Assembly: GCA_947466965.1 (NCBI GenBank)
Contig: CANIFU010000023.1
Span: 1-39,766 of the forward strand
Direction: 5' to 3'
From: Bacteroidota bacterium
GTDB taxonomy: Bacteria; Bacteroidota; Bacteroidia; 2-12-FULL-35-15
DNA: 39,766 nt
Both the position numbers and the translations under genes were made by a program. Of this stretch, positions 34,067 to 39,766 are shown one piece after another. How positions within the stretch are numbered: the stretch's first letter is position 1; each line of letters opens with the position of its first letter. The notes under the pieces are model-generated. The model ran no database searches. It was not told where the DNA came from and was given only the letters and a program-made list of their open reading frames with translations.

Positions 34067-34088
34067 GAATTGAGTTCAAATATATGTA

Positions 34089-34097
34089 AAAGGCCTT
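34089..34097 (-). promoter_or_regulatory. Candidate antiterminator arm in the cysCDN leader
   Basis: The minus-strand segment AAGGCCTTT begins 8 bases after the leader-peptide stop codon. It can pair along all nine bases (one G-U) with AAAGGTCTT, the 5' arm of the terminator at 34066-34058. A ribosome waiting at the stop codon would cover part of it; one stalled at the Cys codons would leave it free. Confidence 0.6.
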
Positions 34098-34104
34098 CTA
34101 TAAA

Positions 34105-34179
34105 TTAAATGCAGCACATTATACAAAACATCATTGCCCTGTTTTTGCTCATTCCTTTATAGAAGTTGTTTGTTTTCAT
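34105..34179 (-). CDS. Cys/Met-rich leader peptide of the cysCDN operon
   Basis: A 24-codon ORF from ATG 34179 to TAA 34105, reading MKTNNFYKGMSKNR then AMMFCIMCCI. The last nine residues hold three Met and three Cys, with the tandem Cys codons TGC TGC just before the final Ile and stop. It precedes a candidate antiterminator arm and an intrinsic terminator, and the operon behind makes activated sulfate for cysteine synthesis. All of this is the architecture of a ribosome-mediated attenuation leader such as trpL or hisL. The peptide itself probably has no other role. A frame open further upstream (to 34407) overlaps deoC on the other strand and is not used. Identified here by reading; no database comparison was possible. 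Confidence 0.72.
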   Translation of the reverse strand: MKTNNFYKGMSKNRAMMFCIMCCI

Positions 34180-34188
34180 TATCTTAGG

Positions 34189-34196
34189 CAAATGTA
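34189..34196 (-). promoter_or_regulatory. -7 element of the cysCDN leader transcript
   Basis: TACATTTG on the minus strand fits TAnnTTTG and lies 9 bases before the leader-peptide ATG, so the transcript would start almost at the peptide. The -33 region has only TTTT at about 20 bases, not a perfect TTG. Confidence 0.5.
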
Positions 34197-34211
34197 TCAC
34201 CTTTTTTAAAA

Positions 34212-34241
34212 TTGGGAAAAGAAATTTTTTGAATATCTTTG
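34212..34241 (+). promoter_or_regulatory. Promoter for deoC
   Basis: TTG (34212-34214), 19 bases, TATCTTTG (34234-34241), 23 bases before the deoC ATG. It diverges from the cysCDN leader promoter, the two -7 boxes being only about 40 bp apart. Confidence 0.68.
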
Positions 34242-34264
34242 CTATCCATTTATTTTCTAGCTGA

Positions 34265-35176
34265 ATGAGCACAAAAACTACTATTCCCGATTTTAGAATT
34301 ACACCAACCGTAGACCAAGTTGGAGTTGAAGAGCGTGTAACACGATTTACAACAAGAAGTATCAAAAAAGAGTCGAAAATGCAAGGCATGAAAATGATCT
34401 TAAGCATGATTGATTTGACTACTTTGGAAGGGAAAGATACGGAAGGGAAAGTAAAACAGATGTGTTACAAAGCAGCGCATTTACACGATATTATTCCTGG
34501 TTTGCCAACCGTAGCAGCAGTTTGTGTTTATCCTTCGATGGTTAAAACGGCAAAAGATGCTTTAATAGGTACAGGCGTAAAGGTTGCTTCCGTTTCTACA
34601 GCTTTTCCAAGCGGACAATCGACTCATGAAATTAAAATTTCTGATACAAAATTTGCTATTGCCAATGGTGCCGATGAAATCGATATGGTTATATCTCGTG
34701 GCGAATTTTTAAAAGGGAATTACAATTTTGTATTTGACGAAATAGCAGCCATTAAACAAGCGTGTGGAAAAGCTAGATTGAAAGTCATTTTTGAAACAGG
34801 TGAGCTTTCTACATTGGATAATATCAGAAAAGTGAGTGATATCGCCATGTATGCTGGGGCAGATTTTATTAAAACATCCACTGGGAAAATTTCTCCGGCA
34901 GCAACGATGCCCGTAACATTGGTAATGTTGGAAGCCATTCGCGACTATTATTATGCAACTGGACGAATGGTAGGAATGAAACCTGCAGGTGGAATTTCAA
35001 CATCTAAATTAGCCTTACAATATTTAATTATGGTGAATGAAACGTTGGGTGCAGATTGGTTGAGTAACGAATGGTTTCGTTTCGGAGCGAGTAGTTTGGC
35101 GAATGATGTATTGATGCAAATCGCTAAGCAAAATACAGGCGTTTATCAGTGTTCAGATTATTTTTCAAAAGATTAA
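34265..35176 (+). CDS. deoC: Deoxyribose-phosphate aldolase
   Basis: A 303-residue class I aldolase of the longer DeoC subgroup. Catalytic residues are D140 in GADEIDMVIS, the Schiff-base lysine K203 in ADFIKTSTGK and K239 in VGMKPAGGIS. The N-terminal 40 residues before the barrel are charged and not part of the core. It splits 2-deoxyribose 5-phosphate into glyceraldehyde 3-phosphate and acetaldehyde in the cytoplasm. The aldehyde dehydrogenases downstream (35766-38127) would oxidise the acetaldehyde. An inverted-repeat cassette with a GxxExxY gene now separates deoC from them. Confidence 0.95.
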   Translation: MSTKTTIPDFRITPTVDQVGVEERVTRFTTRSIKKESKMQGMKMILSMIDLTTLEGKDTEGKVKQMCYKAAHLHDIIPGLPTVAAVCVYPSMVKTAKDALIGTGVKVASVSTAFPSGQSTHEIKISDTKFAIANGADEIDMVISRGEFLKGNYNFVFDEIAAIKQACGKARLKVIFETGELSTLDNIRKVSDIAMYAGADFIKTSTGKISPAATMPVTLVMLEAIRDYYYATGRMVGMKPAGGISTSKLALQYLIMVNETLGADWLSNEWFRFGASSLANDVLMQIAKQNTGVYQCSDYFSKD

Positions 35177-35187
35177 ACAGCGACTGG

Positions 35188-35217
35188 CTATTTTTAGCCG
35201 CAGATTCGCAGATTTTT
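35188..35217 (+). repeat. Left 30-bp inverted repeat of the GxxExxY cassette
   Basis: This 30-base copy, starting CTATTTTTAGCCGCAGATTC, is perfectly mirrored at 35717-35746. It contains the tandem octamer CGCAGATT CGCAGATT. It begins 11 bases after the deoC stop. Confidence 0.9.
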
Positions 35218-35235
35218 ATATTGTAAAAAATTATT

Positions 35236-35682
35236 ATGGCAGATTTTGAAGTAGAGGAAAAATGGATTGTGGCTGAACCCATAGCTGAATATTGGGATAA
35301 GAATGATTACAAGTTTCAAGATGAAACGCGTAAAATTATTGGTATTTGTATGGAAGTTCATAGAGAACTTGGAAGAGGATTTTCAGAAATAGTATACAAA
35401 GATGCGCTTGAGTGGGAGTTTGCTCAAAGAGGTGTTCCTTTTCAAAGAGAGAAAATTTATGAAGTTAAGTATAAACAAATTCTATTGCCACATTCATTTG
35501 TTGCAGACTTTGTAATTTTTGATAATATTATTTTAGAAGTAAAAGCAAAAAATGGAATTGTCGAAGATCATTTAGAGCAAACAATAAATTATTTGGCTGT
35601 TTCTAAGTGTCCAGTCGGACTTCTTATAAATTTCGGAGAAAGTTCTTTAACATTTAAAAGATTTGTATTAACAAAGAAATAA
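35236..35682 (+). CDS. GxxExxY protein, PD-(D/E)xK nuclease-like
   Basis: A 148-residue member of the GxxExxY family. The naming motif is G48-F-S-E51-I-V-Y54, following VHRELGRGF. The core has the acidic/lysine arrangement of PD-(D/E)xK nucleases: D91 in VADFVIF and E101/K103 in LEVKAK, followed by EQTINYLAVSKCPVGLLINFG. Members lie alone in scattered genomic sites and are widely transferred, but no biological role has been proven. Here it is the only gene between two perfect 30-bp inverted repeats (35188-35217, 35717-35746). The N-terminal 25 residues precede the usual family start and are acidic. There is no signal peptide or membrane segment. Confidence 0.85.
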   Translation: MADFEVEEKWIVAEPIAEYWDKNDYKFQDETRKIIGICMEVHRELGRGFSEIVYKDALEWEFAQRGVPFQREKIYEVKYKQILLPHSFVADFVIFDNIILEVKAKNGIVEDHLEQTINYLAVSKCPVGLLINFGESSLTFKRFVLTKK

Positions 35683-35716
35683 CAGGAATAGAATCTGCCA
35701 AAATATATAACGGATA

Positions 35717-35746
35717 AAAAATCTGCGAATCTGCGGCTAAAAATAG
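35717..35746 (-). repeat. Right 30-bp inverted repeat of the GxxExxY cassette
   Basis: Perfect inverted copy of 35188-35217, ending 19 bases before the aldehyde dehydrogenase ATG. The two copies enclose 559 bp. No clear target-site duplication was found outside them. Confidence 0.9.
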
Positions 35747-35765
35747 ATAAGGTAAATCGAAAAAG

Positions 35766-37232
35766 ATGAGCTCAAAAAAAGAAAAAAAATTAAAATTCAA
35801 TGCAGCTTGGGACTTAGATCCCGCTCCGGAAGATTCAAAACATGTTTCGATTAAGAAGCAGTATGATTTGTTTATTAACGGAGAGTTTGTAAAACCAAAC
35901 AGCAAAAAATATTTTGCTACTTACAATCCTGCAACAGATGAAAAAATTTCCGAAGTTGCCGATGCGGATGAAAAAGATGTAGACAAAGCAGTGAAAGCAG
36001 CGCGTGCAGCGTTTGGGAAATGGAGCAAATTGTCTGGTAAAGAAAGAGGAAAGTATATTTATCGAATAGCACGATTAATGCAAGAAAGAGCAAGAGAGTT
36101 TGCAGTAATTGAAACGATGGATGGCGGAAAACCAATTCGTGAAAGTCGCGACATTGACGTGCCTTTGGCAGCCAACCACTTTTTTTATTATGCAGGTTGG
36201 GCAGATAAGTTAGAATATGCTTTTCCAAATAGAAATCCAAAACCATTAGGGGTAGCCGGACAAATTATTCCTTGGAATTTCCCTTTGTTGATGGCAGCTT
36301 GGAAAATAGCTCCGGCATTGGCTGCAGGAAATACTGTTGTACTTAAGCCTGCCGAAACAACTCCCTTAACGGCTTTGAAACTTGCTGAATTGATTCGTGA
36401 TAGTGGTCTACCAAAAGGTGTGGTGAATATTATTACAGGTGCAGGAAAAACAGGTGCAGCAATTGTAAATCATCCGGACATCGATAAAATTGCATTCACA
36501 GGTTCCACCAATGTTGGAAAATGGATTCAAAAATCTATTGCAGGAACAGATAAAAAATGTACACTTGAGTTAGGAGGAAAAGCAGCAAATATTATTTTTG
36601 AAGATGCGCCATTAGATCAGGCAGTAGAAGGAATAATCAACGGAATATTTTTTAATCAAGGACATGTATGTTGTGCTGGTTCTCGTTTGTTTGTTCAGGA
36701 AAGTGTTGCTGATATTGTGATTCGTAAGCTGAAAGACAGAATGGAAACGTTGAGAGTTGGAGATCCAATGGATAAGAACACAGATATTGGAGCAATAAAT
36801 TCCAAGCAACAATTATTAAAAATTCAAGAGTACATTGAGATAGGAAAAAATGAAGGCGGCGAAATTTATCAACCTTCATGCAGTCTACCGAAGAAAGGAA
36901 ATTTTTGCAAACCAACTATTTTCTTAAATGTTTCTCAGTCGCATCGAATTGTGCAAGAAGAAATATTTGGACCTGTTTTGGCAATTCAAACATTCAGAAC
37001 AATTGAAGAAGTGATAGAAAAAGCAAATAATATTCCTTACGGATTATCAGCAGGAGTATGGACCGACAAAGGATCTAAGATATTTAATCTGACAAGCAAA
37101 TTAAAAGCAGGAGTTGTTTGGGCAAACACCTATAACAAATTTGATCCTACTTCTCCCTTTGGTGGATACAAGGAAAGTGGCTTTGGCAGAGAAGGTGGAT
37201 TGCATGGATTAGGAGCATATCTAACTATTTAA
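35766..37232 (+). CDS. Aldehyde dehydrogenase, full length and catalytically complete
   Basis: A 488-residue NAD(P)-dependent aldehyde dehydrogenase. PWNFP with N171 at 169-173, KPAE at 194-197, FTGSTNVG, the general base E268 in TLELGG, and the catalytic cysteine C302 in NQGHVCCAGSR are all present; EEIFGPVL and the C-terminal PFGGYKESGFGREGG complete the fold. The first 30 residues are a charged extension. Lying behind deoC it probably oxidises acetaldehyde to acetate. It is directly followed (10 bp) by a half-length aldehyde dehydrogenase lacking the active site, a pairing that mirrors the two halves of ALDH16. Confidence 0.93.
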   Translation: MSSKKEKKLKFNAAWDLDPAPEDSKHVSIKKQYDLFINGEFVKPNSKKYFATYNPATDEKISEVADADEKDVDKAVKAARAAFGKWSKLSGKERGKYIYRIARLMQERAREFAVIETMDGGKPIRESRDIDVPLAANHFFYYAGWADKLEYAFPNRNPKPLGVAGQIIPWNFPLLMAAWKIAPALAAGNTVVLKPAETTPLTALKLAELIRDSGLPKGVVNIITGAGKTGAAIVNHPDIDKIAFTGSTNVGKWIQKSIAGTDKKCTLELGGKAANIIFEDAPLDQAVEGIINGIFFNQGHVCCAGSRLFVQESVADIVIRKLKDRMETLRVGDPMDKNTDIGAINSKQQLLKIQEYIEIGKNEGGEIYQPSCSLPKKGNFCKPTIFLNVSQSHRIVQEEIFGPVLAIQTFRTIEEVIEKANNIPYGLSAGVWTDKGSKIFNLTSKLKAGVVWANTYNKFDPTSPFGGYKESGFGREGGLHGLGAYLTI

Positions 37233-37242
37233 AAAGAAAAAA

Positions 37243-38127
37243 ATGGCACGGATAGAAATACAAAAAACGTATAAGATTTATATCGGAGGACAATTTCCTC
37301 GAACAGAATCTGGAAGATATTATCCTTTGAAAAATAAAAAGGGCGATGTGATGGCAAATATTTGTTTGTGTTCACGCAAAGATTTTAGAAATGCTGAAGT
37401 GGCTGCTCGTGGAGCGCAATCAGGTTGGGGAAGTAGAGCTGCATTTAATCGTGCTCAAATTTTATATCGTATTGCAGAAATGTTAGAAGGAAGAAAAGAA
37501 CAATTTATTTCTGAATTGGTTTTACAAGGCTCAACACTCGCTGCTGCAAAAAAAGAAGTAGAAATTTCGATAGATAGAATGGTTTATTATTCGGGATGGT
37601 GCGATAAGTTTCAAGCTATTTACAGCTCCGTAAATCCCGTTGCATCTTCGCATTTTAATTTTTCTGTTCCAGAACCAACTGGTGTAGTTGCAATTATAGC
37701 AGACGAAACTACTTCATTGCTAGGATTGGTAACAGCCATTGCTCCGGTAATTGCTGGAGGAAATACCTGTATTGTTTTAGCTTCTGAAACCAAACCATTG
37801 TGCGCCGTTACTTTTGCAGAAGTTTTAAATTCTTCCGATCTCCCAGGTGGTGTTGTAAATATTTTAACTGGAACAGCTGCAGAATTGCACGAACATTTTT
37901 CAAATCACATGGATGTAAATACTGTGATTTATTATCGCAATAACAAAGCAGAAATAAAAACAATAAAAGAAAACGCTTCTCTAAATGTGAAAAGAGTTTT
38001 TGTTTATAATAAAATAAATATTGCAACAGAGAAAGCAGAAAGTCCGTATTTCATTTTTGATACACAGGAAATAAAAACAACCTGGCATCCAATTGAAAAC
38101 ATTGGCGCTTCGAAGGCTGGATACTAA
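37243..38127 (+). CDS. Half-length, catalytically inactive aldehyde dehydrogenase homologue
   Basis: A 294-residue protein with only the N-terminal (cofactor-binding) part of the fold. It aligns with the preceding enzyme through YKIYIGGQFPRTESGRYY, VAARGAQSGWGSRAAFNRAQILYRIAEML and LPGGVVNILTG. The usual PWNFP is replaced by ADETTS, FTGS is absent, and the chain ends about residue 294 without the ELGG base or the catalytic Cys. It is intact (no frameshift), so a maintained pseudoenzyme is more likely than a decaying one. Summed with the preceding gene (488+294) the size is close to that of two-domain ALDH16 (about 800), suggesting a stable partner subunit. cysQ follows 11 bp later. Confidence 0.8.
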   Translation: MARIEIQKTYKIYIGGQFPRTESGRYYPLKNKKGDVMANICLCSRKDFRNAEVAARGAQSGWGSRAAFNRAQILYRIAEMLEGRKEQFISELVLQGSTLAAAKKEVEISIDRMVYYSGWCDKFQAIYSSVNPVASSHFNFSVPEPTGVVAIIADETTSLLGLVTAIAPVIAGGNTCIVLASETKPLCAVTFAEVLNSSDLPGGVVNILTGTAAELHEHFSNHMDVNTVIYYRNNKAEIKTIKENASLNVKRVFVYNKINIATEKAESPYFIFDTQEIKTTWHPIENIGASKAGY

Positions 38128-38138
38128 AGAGCTGATCG

Positions 38139-38948
38139 ATGATGAATTATAAAGTGGAGGAATTATTGTTTTCTGCAATCCGCGCATCTTTAAAAGCGGG
38201 TGAGGAAATTTTAAAAGTATACACTTCTGATTTTGCTGTTGAACACAAGGATGATAAATCACCACTTACATTGGCGGATAAAAATGCTCACAATAAAATT
38301 TGTGAACAATTAATGCCTTGCAATATTCCTATTTTAAGTGAGGAAGGAAAATCGATAAATTATTCTGAACGAAAAGAGTGGGAATACTTTTGGATGGTGG
38401 ATCCTTTGGATGGAACAAAAGAGTTTGTAAAACGCAATGGGGAGTTTACAGTGAACATTGCCTTAATTCACAAACAAAAATCTATTCTCGGAGTGATATA
38501 CGTGCCCGTTACTAAAACACTTTATTTTGCTGCAGAAAATGTTGGGTCTTTTAAATCCAAAATCCAAAACCCAACATCTGATTTGCTTAACCTACAAGAA
38601 CTAATAAAATCGTCAAATAAATTACCGTTAGAATCGACCATTAAAAAATTCACAGTTGTGGCGAGCCGTTCACACCTTTCTGAAGAAACAGAAATGTTTA
38701 TTGATGGTTTAAAAACCATCCACAAAGAGATTGACTTTCTCTCCTCTGGCAGTTCTATAAAATTATGCCTGGTTGCAGAAGGCAGTGCCAATGTGTATCC
38801 TCGTTTTGCTCCCACTATGGAATGGGATACTGCTGCCGGGCAAGCAATTTGCGAAATTGCCGGCAAAAAAGTCGTAGACTATACCACCAATCAAAACCTT
38901 CTCTATAATAAGCCCAATCTGCTTAATAATTGGTTTGTTGTAAATTAA
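38139..38948 (+). CDS. cysQ: 3'(2'),5'-bisphosphate nucleotidase CysQ
   Basis: A 269-residue inositol-monophosphatase-fold enzyme. Metal ligands lie in ILSEEGKSI, WMVDPLDGTKEFV and MEWDTAAGQAI; SGSSIKLCLVAEGSANVYPRF is the conserved final substrate loop of CysQ. It removes the 3' phosphate from PAP, the by-product of PAPS use, protecting the cell during sulfate assimilation. An alternative ATG one codon later makes no difference. It is last in the deoC transcription unit, not beside cysCDN, although both units share the divergent control region at 34180-34264. Confidence 0.94.
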   Translation: MMNYKVEELLFSAIRASLKAGEEILKVYTSDFAVEHKDDKSPLTLADKNAHNKICEQLMPCNIPILSEEGKSINYSERKEWEYFWMVDPLDGTKEFVKRNGEFTVNIALIHKQKSILGVIYVPVTKTLYFAAENVGSFKSKIQNPTSDLLNLQELIKSSNKLPLESTIKKFTVVASRSHLSEETEMFIDGLKTIHKEIDFLSSGSSIKLCLVAEGSANVYPRFAPTMEWDTAAGQAICEIAGKKVVDYTTNQNLLYNKPNLLNNWFVVN

Positions 38949-39005
38949 AATCCGACTGATTTTTTTTAGTTTGTATAAATATTTAAAAGGGTTCTCTTTT
39001 TTTAA

Positions 39006-39013
39006 TACTTTTG
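39006..39013 (+). promoter_or_regulatory. -7 element for the last gene
   Basis: TACTTTTG fits TAnnTTTG and lies 42 bases before the ATG at 39055. No well-placed TTG is seen upstream. Confidence 0.45.
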
Positions 39014-39054
39014 TGAACTTTATAAAACTAAACATTCTAAAAACTACACATTAA

Positions 39055-39766
39055 ATGAAAAAAAACTTACTAATAGCAACAATCACGCTGTTTGGATTTG
39101 GAGCTTTTGCTCAAGGAACGCTACAACTAAGTACTCCTAAACCAGCAGTAAAACCAGCAATTTCTTTTAATAAAGAAAGCAAATCAGCATCCATGCGTTC
39201 AATGTCTTGTGGCAACGACACAACATGGTACTCATATTTGAAAGAAGAAACACAAGGAACAAGCACGTATTGGTTGTATACTGCTGATCCTAACGTTACA
39301 GAGTGGTCTCAAACATTTTTGAACACAGGAACATTAACTGTTCATGGAATCTCCTTTTGGGGTGGCGTTCAAGATGCTAGTAACTCGGCTCAAACACTTA
39401 CTGCAACAGTAGTTTTGTATAACGTTGATGCTTCAAATGTACCTACAACACCAATTGCAACGCAAACTATTTTACTAAACACAACAATTGGTTTTAGCAC
39501 TGCAATGTTTGCTTCAGCGCAAACTGTTACAGGAAATTATGCGGTTGCAATTAAAAACACCACTGCAACAGATACAATTGCTATTGTAACAAACAATGCG
39601 GAAGTAGCAACTTATACTGAAGCATTGTCTCACGTCAATGTTCCTGCATTGGGAGGTTGGTATGAAGTATCAGCTCTTGCAACACCAGATGCTCCAGAAC
39701 CGATTATTGCACCAGTTATCAGCTACCCAATTAATACAAACTATACCATGTCGCCTTCCGCAACTA
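39055..39766 (+). CDS. Secreted protein, 3' end outside the window
   Basis: The frame is open from the ATG at 39055 to the last base (237 codons visible). The signal peptide is MKKNLLIATITLFGFGAFA, cut before Q. The mature part starts with a Lys/Ser/Pro-rich linker and then a beta-rich domain with SCGNDTTWYSYL, LTVHGISFWGG, TLTATVVLYNV and YAVAIKNT, similar to 'choice-of-anchor' sandwich modules of T9SS cargo. A T9SS sorting domain would be expected beyond the window, but this cannot be checked. I do not assign a function. Confidence 0.75.
   Translation, partial: MKKNLLIATITLFGFGAFAQGTLQLSTPKPAVKPAISFNKESKSASMRSMSCGNDTTWYSYLKEETQGTSTYWLYTADPNVTEWSQTFLNTGTLTVHGISFWGGVQDASNSAQTLTATVVLYNVDASNVPTTPIATQTILLNTTIGFSTAMFASAQTVTGNYAVAIKNTTATDTIAIVTNNAEVATYTEALSHVNVPALGGWYEVSALATPDAPEPIIAPVISYPINTNYTMSPSAT

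Noticed and set aside
34077-34084. A second promoter box (TATATTTG, minus) between leader peptide and terminator
   Set aside because: No TTG at proper spacing; a transcript from here would carry only the terminator.
34105-34407. 100-residue minus-strand protein over the start of deoC
   Set aside because: Its upstream part is the antisense of deoC. Only the last 24 codons, which have their own ATG and promoter box, are kept as the leader peptide.
37243-38127. Pseudogene call for the short aldehyde dehydrogenase
   Set aside because: The frame is intact with good spacing to both neighbours, and its length matches the inactive second domain of ALDH16-type proteins.

Overview
The window is chromosomal DNA from a member of the Bacteroidota. 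Several independent signs support this: it is AT-rich, it encodes SprA (a protein of the Bacteroidota type IX secretion system, T9SS) and several surface proteins with T9SS C-terminal sorting domains, it has Omp28-like, PorT-like, DUF6029-like and ElaA-type proteins, and many genes are preceded by the Bacteroidota promoter pattern TTG-N18-21-TAnnTTTG rather than by Shine-Dalgarno sites. No tRNA, rRNA, CRISPR array, prophage or transposase was found.

Layout. 1-330: array of a 48-bp hairpin-bearing repeat. 441-2501: methionine aminotransferase and omega-amidase, a likely methionine-salvage pair. 2704-5720 (minus): lipoprotein with an Ig-like domain, free methionine-R-sulfoxide reductase and ComF. 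5787-8863 (plus): membrane-anchored coiled-coil protein, RuvB, epoxyqueuosine reductase QueG. 9037-10576 (minus): a 64-residue protein, UbiX flavin prenyltransferase and a PorT-like outer-membrane barrel. 10650-17364 (minus): an envelope cluster with two Omp28/thioredoxin-like proteins, a TlpA-like protein, a DUF6029-like barrel and a T9SS propeller protein. 17901-19351: a small T9SS cargo protein and a sirtuin. 19469-30999 (plus): malic enzyme, ruvA, sprA, gcvH, a VanZ-like protein and an ElaA-type acetyltransferase. 31127-34179 (minus): the sulfate-activation operon cysC-cysD-cysN and its leader. 34265-38948 (plus): deoC, a GxxExxY protein inside a pair of inverted repeats, a complete aldehyde dehydrogenase, a catalytically dead half-length aldehyde dehydrogenase, and cysQ. 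39055-end: start of another secreted protein, cut by the window edge.

Most notable. (1) The region upstream of cysC looks like a classical ribosome-mediated attenuator. A 24-codon leader peptide (34179-34105, minus) ends in MMFCIMCCI, with six sulfur amino acids in nine residues. It is followed by a segment able to pair with the 5' arm of an intrinsic terminator, then by that terminator with its U-run, then by cysC. This predicts that starvation for charged Cys (and/or Met) tRNA opens the sulfate-activation operon. (2) A GxxExxY nuclease-fold gene is enclosed by perfect 30-bp inverted repeats and sits between deoC and its operon partner, like a single-gene mobile cassette. (3) The aldehyde dehydrogenase pair resembles an ALDH16 protein split into two genes.

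How the genes work together. deoC and the aldehyde dehydrogenases fit deoxyribose-5-phosphate breakdown, with acetaldehyde oxidised to acetate. cysC, cysD and cysN make PAPS, and cysQ removes the by-product PAP; the two transcription units diverge from one control region. The 10.6-15.8 kb cluster looks like an envelope thiol-redox module, but its substrate is unknown.
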